Positions 35,500 to 48,119 of a DNA stretch of 64,000 bases are shown here, piece by piece (within the stretch, counting starts at the first letter, position 1; each line of letters opens with the position of its first letter). Source of the DNA: Polytrichum commune (lineage: Eukaryota; Streptophyta; Polytrichopsida; Polytrichales; Polytrichaceae); assembly GCA_950295325.1 (NCBI GenBank), contig OX485807.1, positions 52,172,440-52,236,439 of the forward strand, written 5' to 3'. The notes beneath the pieces were generated by a model. The model saw only the letters and a list, made by a program, of their open reading frames with translations, was not told the DNA's origin and did no database searches. The translations under genes and the position numbers were made by a program.

Positions 35500-36059
35500 G
35501 TTTTGCTTTTGTTTTAGTGTTGGAATTTTTAGGATTTTTTTTTGTTTTTTTGTTTTTTTTCCCTTGTATCTATGCTAGTGTTTGTGATTGCAATTGTTTG
35601 TTGTTGTTTTTTTATCGTTCTTTGTATTTTGCGTGTGTTTTTAGTTGCGGGGATGTATTTTATGGTTATGTTTTTCTTGTATCCTACTTTGTGGTTGTTA
35701 TGTTTGTTTGTAGGATTTTTTGATATTTTTGTTTGGCTTTGGTGAGTTTTTGTGTTTTGTGTTGTTTTGTGTTTTATTTGGTTAAAGGCATTAAGAAATG
35801 CCTTTTGTGTATTCTTTATTAAGGATTTAGATTTTTTTGGGCTATCTCTTTTGTTTTTTGTTTTTTGTTTTGTTTGTATGAGGGCATTAAGAAATGCTTC
35901 CTCTTTATTTTTTGTGGTTAGAGTTTTATGAGGGTCTTTTGAATTGTTGTTTTTTTTGTTGTTGTTTTTGTTGTGATATTGTGTTAGCATTAAAGAATGC
36001 TAGTAGGTGAGAGTTTATTAGAGTGAGAAACTTTGGTGTTATTATGGAGTTGTTTGTCC

Positions 36060-37206
36060 TCACATGTTTGGCTCGTTGTTTGGAGGAGGTGGAAGTGCTA
36101 GGAGTTCGGGACCTCCTTTGCCACCCGTGAGTGCTAGTAAGATCTCTTTAGAGAATTCTGCCATTTGCTTTCTCAATACTTCGTGTAAGTTAGAGTTGAG
36201 TCTTTGGGCGTAAGTGTTTGCGGTGGTGATGATGTCTTCTTTCTGTGTTGCCAATTCTTCTTTGAATTCCATTGTGAGTTCTGCTTTCAGTTCTTTCTTC
36301 AACTCTATCTTCAATTCCTCTTTGAATTTGGTGATGACTTCTTTTTCTACTCTTGGTTTCGTCCCTTGACTGCTTGGTGCATTCTGAATGGCTTCGAGGG
36401 TATTCACAAGAGCAATGTTGATGTCACAAAATCTAAAATTGTTTCTGTTGCTCCTATGATGGTGGTAGTGTTCCCTCCAAGCTCTTCGGGTGTGGAGTGA
36501 AGGTGACGTGGGAGTTGTGGTTTTTGTGTGTTTTGTTGACATACTGGCGGTACATAGTGGGGTTGAGGCATTTGATGTTGACGGATTCGTTGTGTAGGTT
36601 GTCGCGTTGCTTTGGAAAGAAGCTAGAGGCGATGTTCTTAGGCCCCATAATCTCCTTGATAACGTGGAGCGTCTCTTTCATTGTTTTTGTGAGTTTCAGT
36701 CCTTGCAAAACCAAAATTAAACAATTCTTTTTGGCCAGTTCCATTGTGGTTAGTCTCTCTCCCGTTTCGATGGCGGGTGCTATAATTTCATTTCGAAAGG
36801 TAGACTTGAACTTCACAATCTTTTCTGCTTGTGTAGGAGTTGGTGCCACTAGCCATGCCCATGTCTCAGTGGTATTTTTCTGTACACTCGTGATCTCTAG
36901 TTCTTGCCCCCTCTTGAAGCTTTCCTCAACTACTTCTTTGAAAAGTCCCCGTTCACGACATTTCCAAGAGAGAGACTGTTGATCTTTACAGAAAGCTTAT
37001 TGTTTCTAGCTATGGTGTTGTAGCTTTTGCAGACTTTCTCAACTGTCATAATGGTATCCAAATTGAGAGTAAACGGTCTAGTGCATTTGAGTAGGTTTAT
37101 GCCATCTATCCGAGGATACTTTAAGTGCAGTTTGAATGTACCTGACCAATGCCTTGCGGACCCATTCTTGCAAAGGATTGCAATGGGTTCTGCTATCTTA
37201 GACCCT
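36060..37206 (-). pseudogene. Degenerate unidentified ORF, 3' part (split by LTR elements)
   Basis: Reading the minus strand leftwards from 37206, three overlapping open frames join through at least two frameshifts. Segments include SARHWSGTFKLHLKYPRIDG, PTPTQAEKIVKFKSTFRNEI and a Lys/Glu-rich predicted coiled coil (ITKFKEELKIELKKELKAEL), ending with a Pro-rich tail and a stop at 36060. Its 5' continuation lies at 51302-51682 and 58590-58803, beyond two retrotransposon insertions. I do not recognise the family. The basic, coiled-coil character would fit a nucleic-acid-binding transposon protein, but that is inference. It was frameshifted and is now physically broken. Confidence 0.55.
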
Positions 37207-38183
37207 TGTCGCAACCCTTGCTAGCCCCCCCCCCTTGACCATCTTGCCAATTTTCAATTCTAGCAAAGGTTACGAGTCGCTAACCATTCGCATTCCGCCA
37301 TGCTAATGGATAGCTCCTCTTACCCCGGACCAATAGTTCATAGGAGGGAACCAACCCTCCTACTTTGCTTTCGGGACTCACCCCTTAATCGGTAACCCAT
37401 TTCCCCAATGTGGACTTCCATCCATGGAAGTCCAATCCTATGTTGATCATCGCGTTGCCGGAGCAACACTACAACAACCCGAAGCATACTAGGCAACTAT
37501 GGCCTCACAATAGGCCAAAGCCCATTGAGGCCGTGCCGTTCGGCCTCGGGTGGGTGAGGCCACACCACCTCACTCATATAAGCCTCTAGGACTCTACGCG
37601 GGGCCCCTACCCCACCGTCAACCAACCTCTTGTCTCTCTACCAAGAGTTGGGGCCAAGTGGACATTTTCCCTTAGCCGCTGGGCCTAGAAGCCCCCACAG
37701 CTTCAGACCATCATAACTTCCTTGTATGATGTCCGATCATAACAACCAACCACTCCATCCTCATCTACGCTTCACGTAGATGCCGATGGACTCCTCACTT
37801 GCCCCATTCGGGCAAGTGCTGAGGAAGTTATGCCTGTTTGAACCTTGGCAGTCCCGGGAATCACTCCCAGGCACTGCTGTACCAGGGCGCTGTCCCGGGA
37901 CAGCGCCCCACTCAAATGGCCATAACTCCTAGCTCACACCTCCGATTCAGGTGTTCTTGAGCATTCTAGAATCACCACGCCATGAGCTACGCATAGCTCA
38001 TGGCCTTACCCTCGTGCCTCCTAGTCACCGTGGGTGGGAGGCGTTCCCAACGCCCGGGGCCCTCACCCACACTAGGATCACTTGGGCCCTCTCACCAACG
38101 GCGCCACAAGTCCCGGGTGTCACTCCGGGGTCCCCCTTGTGCCCATGGTGTTTCGGCCACTCCTCATGGAGAGGTGCGCGACA
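37207..38183 (-). repeat. 3' LTR of the outer element
   Basis: 977 bp, starting TGTCGCAACC and ending GCGCGACA on the plus strand. Matches 50321-51296 almost exactly (C-run of 10 versus 9 near the start; single changes near 37885 and 38150). ORF-like stretches inside (for example about 38000-38467) are shared by every LTR copy and are not genes. Confidence 0.95.
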
Positions 38184-38707
38184 CTCACCCCCACCAAACG
38201 GAGTCGATGCCCTCATCGACTATACTCGTAGTCGGCACACCAATTCTCAAGTTGCCATCCTCTATGGTGCGGCATTGTGTTTACCTTAGGGCGCGACCCC
38301 CACAATGCATCTTCAAATTTGGCATAGTCCCAAAGGTGTCGTTCCTAGGTGGTCCGTTAGCGACCTTGGATCTCTCCTCCAAGGACCTAACGTATACTGG
38401 ACCCACCTACTTTGGGACTCACTTGGGTTGCCCCTCCTTTGGGGCCTCCCCCGTTAGGCTCCACTAGCCTAACATGACACATCTAGGCGAGACCTCAACG
38501 CTTCCACTAAGTTGTCTCGGTTGCAACTCCGAGATGGCTTTCCATTGTTAAGCCACGCCTTGATCGCACGGGGGTGATGCCAAGTCCCGCCCGACTCGGT
38601 TCCCACTTTGCTCTTTCGAGACATGGGTTCATGACTCCCATGCGCCAACTCTTGTTAGCTCGCGGGTAGCACTTTTATGAGCACGCGCCATCACCTTGTC
38701 CCCGCCC

Positions 38708-39680
38708 TGTCGCAACCCTTGCTAGGTCCCTTAATAATCTTGCCAATTTTCAATTCTAGCAAAGGTTACGAGTCGCTAACCCTTCGCATTCCGCCATGCC
38801 AATGGATAGCTCCTCTTACCCCGGACCAATAGTTCATAGGAGGGAACCAACCCTCCTACTTTGCTTTCGGGACTCACCCCTTAATCGGTAACCCATTCCT
38901 AGATGTGGACTTCCATCCATGGAAGTCCAATCCCATGTTGATCATCGCGTTGCCGGAGCAACACTACAACAACCCAAACCATACTAGGCAACTATGGCCT
39001 CACATTGGGCCAATGCCCATGGAGGCCGTGCCGTTCGGCCTCGGGTGGGTGAGGCCACACCACCTCACCCATATAAGCCTCTAGGACTCTACACGGAGCC
39101 CCTACCCCACCGCCAACCAACCTCTTGTCTCTCTACCAAGAGTTGGGGCCAAGTGGACATTTTCCCTTAGCTGCTGGGCCTAGAACCCCCCCAGCAGCTT
39201 CAGACCATTATAACTTCCTTGTATGATGTCTGATCATAACAACCAACCACTCCATCCTCATCTACGCTTCACGTAGATGCCGATGGACTCCTCGCTTGCC
39301 CCATTCGGGCAAGTCTTGAGGAAGTTATGCCTGTTTGAACCTTGGCAGTCCCGGGAATCACTCCCAGGCACTGCTGTACCAGGGCGCTGTCCCGGGACAG
39401 CACCCCACTCAAATGGCCATAACTCCTAGCTCACACCTCCGATTGAGGTGTTCTTGAGCATTCTAGAATCACCACGCCATGAGCTACGCATAACTCATGG
39501 CCTTACCCTTGTGCCTCCTAGTCTCCGTGGGTGGGAGGCGTTCCCAACGCCCAGGCCCCTCACCCACACTAGGATCACTTGGGCCCTCTCACCAACGGCG
39601 CCACAAGTCCCGGGTGTCACTCCGGGGTCCCCCTTCTGCCCATGGTGTTTCGGCCACTCCTCATGGAGAGGTGCGCGACA
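38708..39680 (-). repeat. 3' LTR of the nested element
   Basis: 973 bp, nearly identical to 44981-45953. Confidence 0.95.
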
Positions 39681-40924
39681 CTCACCCCCACCAAACGGAG
39701 TCGATGCCCTCATCGACTATACTCGTAGTCGGCACACCAATTCTCAAGTTGCCATCCTCTATGGTGCGGCATTGTGTTTACCTTAGGGCGCGACCCCCAC
39801 AATGCATCTTCAAATTTGGCATAGTCCCAAAGGTGTCGTTACTAGGTGGTCCGTTAGCGACCTTGGATCTCTCATCCAAGGACCTAACCTATACTAGACC
39901 CACCTACTTTGGGACTCACTTGGGTTGCCCCTCCTTTGGGGCCTCCCCCGTTAGGCTCCACTAGCCTAACGTGACACATCTAGGCGAGACCTCAACGCTT
40001 CCACTAAGTTGTCTCGGTTGCAACTCCGAGATGGCTTTCCATTGTTAAGCCACGCCTCGATCGCACGGGGGTGATGCCAAGTCCCGCCCGACTCGGTTCC
40101 CACTTTGCTCTTTCGAGACATGGGTTCATGACTCCCATGCGCCAACTCTCGTTAGCTCGCGGGTAGCACTTTTATGAGCACGCGCCATCACCTTGTCCCC
40201 GCCCGGACAAGCCCACGGCTAAGAAGTTTTTTGGTTTTATCCAAGGCCCCTCCTAGCCATGGCCCCAATTACTCGGCTTACCCAACCTAGTTTGGCATAT
40301 CTATTCCCCCTCTTCCACTAACCAAGCACAAGTACAAGACTAGGACCTCATCTCGTACTTTTCTCTTTGCACCACTAAAGTTTGGACTTTATTCCCTCAA
40401 GCCAAAGAATAAGTTCATGTTGTGGAGCAATTAGCCTCGAAGCTAAGTGTGCTTCTAGCGTCTCTCCCCCACTAAAGGAGATTGATATCCTCATCAATGC
40501 CTACGCTTCATTTTATTGGAATCCTTAGCCTTAGTTTCTTCAAAGTGCTTTACCAATTCCTTGCCGTTCATCATGTCTCTTGCCGCTACCCAAACGGCTT
40601 CTTTCTCATGGTATCCTCATCATTTCACCAAGTACTCCTTTGTACATTTTCTTTCATTTTCACTTGGGCTTCCTACACTTGAGGATGCCCTCTTACCTCA
40701 TGTTCCAAATGACCTCCACAAGGTCGGGACGTGGCCTAATCACTTGCTTGTGATCGGGCCACAAGGTGTCGTCCTAAAATGACTTTCGTAATGAGACATG
40801 AAATGTCGGATGCACTTTGATGTCCGGCGGTAATTCCAACTTATACATGTCCTTGAACACTTGTTCCACAATGGAAAACGAAGCTCCAATTTTGGACATG
40901 AACTTTTGGAGCGAGGCCTTCCGG

Positions 40925-42010
40925 CTAAGTGAAGTTGTTCACATTCAACAACACCTTTTGGCCCACCTCATTCTCCACTTCGCGTCTTCCGGCATTTACT
41001 AGCACTCCGTAGCACCTTCGGGTTTTCTCCACCAACAACTTGGTCATCTCCAAGACTTGTTTACCACCCTTGGCCAAGTCCTCACCATCTTGGTTAAACT
41101 CTAGTGTTGAATGTGCCCCCTCGAGAGCTAGGTTAATAGGTTGGAGCGCATCCACTCCATAAGCCACCACCAAAGACCACCCCTTGGTAGCCAAGTGCGT
41201 GGCTACATTGCAATTACACTCCGCTCGACCCACATAGTCCGCCCAATCTCCTTGGTCCGCCCCCACCAAGTTCCTCAAGTATTGCTTCAAGTCTCCATTC
41301 ACACGCTTTGTTTTCCCATCCATTTGGGAATACACGGCCGTGCTAAACCTTAGTTTCAATACAACCTCCTTAGAGAAATGCATTGAAAATGCACTTGTGA
41401 ACTTTGGATCTTGATCCCACACAATCACTCTTGGCAACCCGTGGTGCCTCAACCATCCTTTGAGAAAAGGCTATGCGGTCTCCAACGCGGTGGCGGTTCC
41501 CACAATTGGCACCATGTGTGCCAACTTGGCAAACCGCTCTACCATCAACAAGATGGCATCATACCCATGTGACTCCGGCAAACTTGTGATCAAGTCCATG
41601 CACATACTATGCCATGGCCCCGACGGGATAGGCAACGGTTGCAAGAAACCGCCTTGCTTTTGGTAAGAGGCTCGCTTCACTTGGCACTTTATTCACGCCT
41701 TCACAAAGTGGGTTATATCCTCCTTTATGCACCGCCAATGGTACCTCCATGACACCATTCTATGGCGGTTTTTTCTTTCTCCTCTATGGCCGGCAATAGG
41801 ACTATCAAATTCCTCCTTCAAAACCGATAGCCTGAACTTGCCTTGTGGCACATACACCCAACTTTGCTTGCACTTGAACAATCCGTCCACCAACTTAACA
41901 TCTTTGAGCACCTTGCTCTTGCGAAGTTCACCTAAAAGTTTTTGTGCTTTTGGGGTAGTTAATTTACCCCTCCCGTATCTTGCATCACAAGTTTCCTTCG
42001 CCGGCACACA
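40925..42010 (-). pseudogene. Integrase region of the nested element, defective
   Basis: Minus-strand frames give an integrase with a GLPRVIVWDQDPKFTSAF segment (second catalytic Asp) and CMDLITSLPESHGYDAILL (first Asp). An in-frame TAG follows ATALETA, the first Cys codon of the zinc-binding HHCC motif is TGA, and the catalytic Glu reads Lys. The TAG is shared by all three copies in this window. Confidence 0.85.
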
Positions 42011-42299
42011 TTAGCCACAAGGTTTGGATGGTTCTCATTGCTTGGAATTTTTCCGGTCTACTTCGCGCATCCGGCACCACATTTCCACGGTCCGGTTTGT
42101 GGATCAAATCCACGTTCATAAGCGCCAAACTATCATGCCACCGCAATGACTTGGCGCTTACTTGCACTTGAATGTCAAAATTCTTTTAGGACACATTGTT
42201 CATGTAGACCTTTGCTTTGTGCGACCCCAAATAGTGTCGCCACATCTTCAAGCAATGCACTACGACAAAGAAGTTCTTTGTCATGAGTTGGTTGTCTTC

Positions 42300-43480
42300 T
42301 TTGACAACCATCGAGCTTCATGCTCCCATATGCAATGGCCATCCATCTTACATCAACAATCCGCCATTGGCAAAGTTAATCAACCCCGTATGCACCTCAA
42401 AAGGTTTGTCAAGCTCCGCGAACTTGAGCACGGGCGTCTAAGAACACTTGCTCTCAAGCTCCCTAAAGACTTGGTGGCAAGGCTAGTCCCACTCTTGGGA
42501 TAGCCATTTCTTTCACAAGTCGGATAAGGTCGGATAACCATCAAGCTTAACGCTCTCATATGCAATGGCCATCCATCTTACATTAACCATCCGCCAATGG
42601 CAAAGTCACTCGCCACCCCGTATTCACCTCAAAAGGTTTGTCAAGCTCCGCGAACTTGAACACGGGTGGCAAAGACGACTTTGTATTAAGCTCCCCAAAG
42701 ACTTTGGGGGCAAGGCTCATCCCACTCTTAAGATAGCCATTTCTTTCACAAGTCGCACAAGGTTTGACAACCTTTAAGGTTAATGCTCCCATATGCAATG
42801 GGCATCCATCTTGGATCAACATCCGCCAATGGTAAAGTCACTCGCCCCCGTATGCATCTCAAAAGGTTTGTCAAATTTCGCAAACTTGAGCACGGGCGGC
42901 GAAGAGAGCTTGCTCTTAAGCTCCTCAAAGACTTGGTAACAAGGCTCATCCCATTCTTGGGATAGCCATTTCTTGCACAAGTTGGACAAGGTTGGAGAAC
43001 CATCGAGCTTCATGCTCTTATATGCAAAGGGCATCCATTTTGCCTCAACATCCGCCAATGCTAAAGTCACTTGCCCCCGTATGCACCTCAAAGGTTTGTC
43101 AAACTCCACGAACTTGAGCACGGGTGGCGAAGAGAACTTGGTCTTAAGCTCCCCAAAAGGCTTGGTGGCAAGGCTCATCCCACTCTTGGGATAACCATTT
43201 CTTGCACAAGCCGTACAAGGTTCGACAACCATGGAGCTTAATGCTCCCATAAGCAATGGTCATCCATTTTGGACCAACATCCGCCGATGGTAAAGTCCTT
43301 CGCCTCCATGTGCATCTCAAAATGCTTGTGAAAACTCGGGAACTTAACCACATCTTGTGAAGGAAACTTGCTCTTGAGCTCCCCAAAGGCTTGGTGACAA
43401 GACTCATCCCACTCTTGGGATAGCCATTTTTCCAACAAGTTGACTAAGGTCCTAGCAACCTTAGAAACACCTCGAATGAA
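42300..43480 (-). repeat. Five tandem copies of a ~229-bp RNase H-type coding unit
   Basis: Each unit encodes a variant of WLSQEWDEPCHQAFGELKSK, VLKFAEFDKPFEVHTGASDF and a PLHMGAL tail, that is, the start of a Ty3/gypsy RNase H. The marker ACTCTTGGGATAGCC recurs at about 43411, 43182, 42953, 42724 and 42491, spaced 229, 229, 229 and 233 bp. A single such segment would be expected; sister elements have two (outer) and three (51683-58589). Confidence 0.9.
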
Positions 43481-43635
43481 GTGGTGGTAGTAGTTGGCTA
43501 GGCCAACAACTGACCTTAGCCCTTCTCTTGAGTCAAGGGCCAATTCTCCTCTTGGATTGCCTTGACATTTGTCATGTTCATCCACCAACTTCTTTTGTCA
43601 TCACATACCTCAAGAACTCAATCTCTCGTTGAGCA

Positions 43636-43666
<31 letters not shown>

Positions 43667-44966
43667 CCCTCCACTCGTTGGCGGTAACATTTTGGACAAC
43701 ACATTGGTGAATACATCCTTGTACCTCACCAACATCCCACCAATGTGGTTTTGGGGAGGCCTATCTTTCCTAGCCTCCCCATGAGTTCCTTGGAGTTGCT
43801 CCAATTGAACCACGACCATTATAATTATGTTTTTCCGTTTATTCATTTGGTCCATTAAGACCAAATTCGAGTTGATTCCTCCTACCATAGGAGTCCTTGT
43901 CAATTTGTAGTGCAATTCTTTGCCATCAAGACATCACAAATGCACCGCAAGCTCACCGGCTTGCACCTCACATCTATCATGTGAGTTCCAAAGAAGGCAG
44001 CCTTCACAATGACATGTATTTCATCTATTTCACATGGTGTGAAATTTTGACAAAAATCCAATGTCCCACATTGAAAAGTTACATGCATCGCGGCCTCCTT
44101 TGTTTCATGCGGTTCGCCCTTTCCAAACCGCACCTTGGTGGGCTTGCCCGCTCTATCAATCGGCAAGCCCCAACTCCCTTACGAGTTTTGGGCTCAAGAA
44201 GGAATGGTAGCCTCTTTATCAACCCATGAGACATTTGTCCCATTCATTTGAGCCTCAAAGTACAAAAGACTTGGCCTCGCTTAAGGCTACTAGCCTTGGC
44301 CACAATGCCATCGTCTTACATTCGGTCCGCGGCATAAGTATTATTTGGCGTGGTACCTATCTCCCCTCAACGTCCATTGTTGTAAGGCACCACCAAATTT
44401 CTTATTGGGGTCATCGGCCTTAATGCTCGTTGCAATTTTGATGATCCCCGCCACAACCTCAATAAACTTTTGGAAATTTGAACTTGGTATTCACCACCCG
44501 CTTTTGAAACCCCACCTAAAACGATGTACTTCTTAGAAAACTCGTTCATCTAAGATGCACAATTCATTTGGGTGTGAAATTCGCGCATATACGCCTTAAG
44601 AGGCCCGCACGCCTCATTTCCACCAAATTCATTCCAACATCAATACCTTCCAAGCATTTCGAATTGGAATTCCAATCCAACATTAATGCCCTCCAAGGTT
44701 TTGGGTGCATTCGGTATTCTAGGCCCCAAATGCTTTTTTGAGGTGTGCGGGAGCCCTTTCAAAGGACTCCACCAATTTCCTTACCGAATCCACCATCATG
44801 CCCACCATTGTCATTAGAACCAATGGTATGGTCAAATTCCCTTTACACATGATCTTTGTTCCAATTTGAGCCTCACAACCTTTTGGAAACCGCGGGCTAA
44901 CCATAATAACCCTCACGTTTGATAGCCATGTCTCCCTCAAAGTGCTAGCTCAAATATTGGAACCCT

Positions 44967-44978
44967 GCTCTGATACCA
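44967..44978 (-). other. Primer-binding site, nested element
   Basis: The reverse complement reads TGGTATCAGAGC, complementary to the 3' end of initiator-Met tRNA, two bases from the 5' LTR. Confidence 0.95.
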
Positions 44979-44980
44979 AG

Positions 44981-45953
44981 TGTCGCAACCCTTGCTAGGT
45001 CCCTTAATAATCTTGCCAATTTTCAATTCTAGCAAAGGTTACGAGTCGCTAACCCTTCGCATTCCGCCATGCCAATGGATAGCTCCTCTTACCCCGGACC
45101 AATAGTTCATAGGAGGGAACCAACCCTCCTACTTTGCTTTCGGGACTCACCCCTTAATCGGTAACCCATTCCTAGATGTGGACTTCCATCCATGGAAGTC
45201 CAATCCCATGTTGATCATCGCGTTGCCGGAGCAACACTACAACAACCCAAACCATACTAGGCAACTATGGCCTCACATTGGGCCAATGCCCATGGAGGCC
45301 GTGCCGTTCGGCCTCGGGTGGGTGAGGCCACACCACCTCACCCATATAAGCCTCTAGGACTCTACACGGAGCCCCTACCCCACCGCCAACCAACCTCTTG
45401 TCTCTCTACCAAGAGTTGGGGCCAAGTGGACATTTTCCCTTAGCTGCTGGGCCTAGAACCCCCCCAGCAGCTTCAGACCATTATAACTTCCTTGTATGAT
45501 GTCTGATCATAACAACCAACCACTCCATCCTCATCTACGCTTCACGTAGATGCCGATGGACTCCTCGCTTGCCCCATTCGGGCAAGTCTTGAGGAAGTTA
45601 TGCCTGTTTGAACCTTGGCAGTCCCGGGAATCACTCCCAGGCACTGCTGTACCAGGGCGCTGTCCCGGGACAGCACCCCACTCAAATGGCCATAACTCCT
45701 AGCTCACACCTCCGATTGAGGTGTTCTTGAGCATTCTAGAATCACCATGCCATGAGCTACGCATAACTCATGGCCTTACCCTTGTGCCTCCTAGTCTCCG
45801 TGGGTGGGAGGCGTTCCCAACGCCCAGGCCCCTCACCCACACTAGGATCACTTGGGCCCTCTCACCAACGGCGCCACAAGTCCCGGGTGTCACTCCGGGG
45901 TCCCCCTTCTGCCCATGGTGTTTCGGCCACTCCTCATGGAGAGGTGCGCGACA
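44981..45953 (-). repeat. 5' LTR of the nested element
   Basis: 973 bp, partner of 38708-39680. Confidence 0.95.
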
Positions 45954-46677
45954 CGCCCGGACAAGCCCACAACTAAGAAGTTTCTTGGTTTTATCCAAGG
46001 CCCCTCCAAGCCATGGCCCCAATTACTCTGCTTACCCAACCTAGTTTGGCATATCTATTCCCCCTCTTCCATTAACCAAGCACAAGTACAAGACTAGGAC
46101 CTCATCTCATACTTTTCTCTTTGCACCACTAAAGTTTGGACTTTATTCCCTCAAGCCAAAGAACAAGTTCATGTTGTGGAGCAATTAACCTCGAAGCTAT
46201 GTTTGCTACTAGAGTCTCTCCCCCACTAAAGGAGATTGATGTCCTCATCAATGCCTACGCTTCATTTTATTGGAATGTCTAGCCTTAGTTTCTTCAAAGT
46301 GCTTCACCAATTCATTGGTGTTGACCATGTCCATTGCCGCCACCCAAGCGGTTTCTTTCTCATGGTATCCTCACCATTTCACCAAGTACTCCTTTGTACA
46401 TTTTCTTTCCTTTTTACTTGGGCTTCCTACTCTTGAGGATGGCCTCTTACCTCATGTTCCAAATGACCTCCACAAGGTCGGGACATGGCCTAATCACTTG
46501 CTTGTGATCGGGCCACAAGGTGTCGTTCTAAAATGACTTTCGTAATGAGACATGAAATGTTGGATGCACTTTGATCTCCGGCGGTAATTCCAACTTATAT
46601 ATGTCCTTGACCACTTGTTCCACAATGGGAAACAGAGCTCCAATTTTGGACATGAACTTTGGAGTGAGGCCTTCCGG

Positions 46678-47760
46678 CTAAGTGAAGTTGTTCACATTCA
46701 ACAACACCTTTTGGCCCACCTCATTCTCCACTTCACGTATTTTGGCATTGACTTGCACTCCGTAGCACCTTCGGGCTTTCTCCACCAACAACTTGGTCAT
46801 CTCCAAGACTTGTTCACGCTTCTTGGCCAAGTCCTCACCATCTTGGTTGAACTCTAGTGTTGAATGTGCCCCCTCGAGAGCTAGGTTAATAGGTTGGAGC
46901 GCATCCACTCCATAAGCCACCACAAAAGACCACCCCTTGGTGGCCAAGTGCGTGGCTACATTGCAATTACACTCCGCTCGACCCACATAGTCCGCCCAAT
47001 CTCCTTGGTCCGCCCCCACCAAGTTCCTCAAGTATTGCTTCAAGACTCCATTCACACGCTCCGATTTCCCATTCATTTGGGAATGCAAGGTTGTGCTAAA
47101 CCTTAGTTTCAATACAACCTCCTTAGAGAAATGCATTGAAAATGCACTTGTGAACTTTGGATCTTGATCCCACACAATCACTCTTGGCAACCCGTGGTGT
47201 CTCAACCATCCTTTGAAAAAAGCCTATGCGGTCTCCAACGCGGTGGCGGTTCCCACAATCGGCATCATGTGTGCCAACTTGGCAAACCGCTCTACCATCA
47301 ACAAGATGGCATCATACCCATGTGACTCCGGCAAACTTGTGATCAAGTCCATGCACATACCATGCCATGGCGCCAACGGGATAGGCAACAGTTGCAAGAA
47401 ACCACCTTGGTTTTGGTTAGAGGCTTCGTTCACTTGGCACTTCATCCAAGCCTTCACAAAGTGGGCTATATCCTCCTTTATGCACCGCCAATGGTACCTC
47501 CATGATACCATTCTATGGCGATTTTTTCTTTCTCCTCTAAGGCCGGCAATAGGACTATCAAATTCCTCCTTCAAAACCGATAGCCTCAACTTGCCTTGTG
47601 GCACATACACCCAACTTTGCTTGCACTTGAACAATCCGTCCACCAACTTAACCTCTTTGAGCACCTTGCTCTTGCGAAGCTCACCTAAAAGCTTTTGTGC
47701 TTTGGGGTAGTTAATTTACCCCTCCCGTATCTTGCATCACAAGTTTCCTTCGCCGGCACA
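46678..47760 (-). pseudogene. Integrase region of the outer element, defective
   Basis: Same layout as in the nested copy. The catalytic Glu is retained here (GKSERVNGVLKQYLRN) but the shared TAG after ATALETA interrupts the core, and the first zinc-binding Cys reads Trp (AWMKCQ). Confidence 0.85.
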
Positions 47761-48119
47761 CATTAGCCACAAGGTTTGGATGGTTCTCATTGCTTGGAAT
47801 TTTTCCGGTCTACTTCGCGCATCCGGCACCACATTTCCACGGTCCGGTTTGTGGATCAAATCCACCTTCATAAGCGCCAAACTATCATGTCACCGCAATG
47901 ACTTGGCGCTCACTTGCGCTTGAATGTCAAAATTCTTTTAGGACACATTGTCCATGTAGACCTTTGTTTTGTGCGACCCCAAATAGTGTCGCCACATCTT
48001 CAAGTAATGCACTACGGCAAAGAAATTGTTTGGCATGAGTTGGTTGTCTTCTTTGACAACCATCGAGCTTCATGCTCCCATATGCAATGGCCATCCATCT
48101 TAAATCAACAATCCGCCAT

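Larger units (their letters stand above)
34230..36040. repeat. G/T-rich, strand-skewed 1.8-kb region with internal duplication
   Basis: The plus strand is almost free of A and C for 1.8 kb. Two imperfect copies of a unit of about 800-900 bp can be seen: GGCGAGACCGTTAGGCCGAG at about 34390 recurs as GGCGAGGCCGGTAGGCCGAG at about 35185, each followed later by a (TTG)n tract. The palindrome GCATTAAGAAATGC occurs at about 35788 and 35883, with a variant at 35984. The long Leu/Val/Cys open frames here are composition artefacts. The region lies directly 3' of the degenerate ORF at 36060-37206 and could be its element's 3' end. Confidence 0.6.
38703..45958 (-). mobile_element. Nested Ty3/gypsy chromodomain retrotransposon
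   Basis: 38708-45953 (7,246 bp) is flanked by perfect CGCCC duplications (38703-38707 and 45954-45958) and inserted in the 3' untranslated part of the outer element; the uninterrupted target is seen at about 40199-40203 inside this element. LTRs are 38708-39680 and 44981-45953 (973 bp each) with one difference noticed. Primer-binding site 44967-44978; gag-like frame 44719-44940; protease remnant 43900-44250; reverse-transcriptase remnant with a T29 run at 43638-43666; five RNase H-type repeats 42300-43480; integrase 40925-42010; chromodomain about 40535-40640. In the integrase the catalytic Glu position reads Lys (KTKRVNGDLKQYL against SERVNGVLKQYL in the outer copy). Confidence 0.93.

Noticed and set aside
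34230-35723. Open frames rich in Leu, Val, Cys or Phe around the TTG tracts
   Set aside because: They reflect the TTG repeat and G/T-rich composition and have no protein-like features.
37951-38467. Open frames of 112-155 codons repeated in every LTR
   Set aside because: They lie inside LTRs on either strand and recur only because the LTR recurs; no domain is recognisable.
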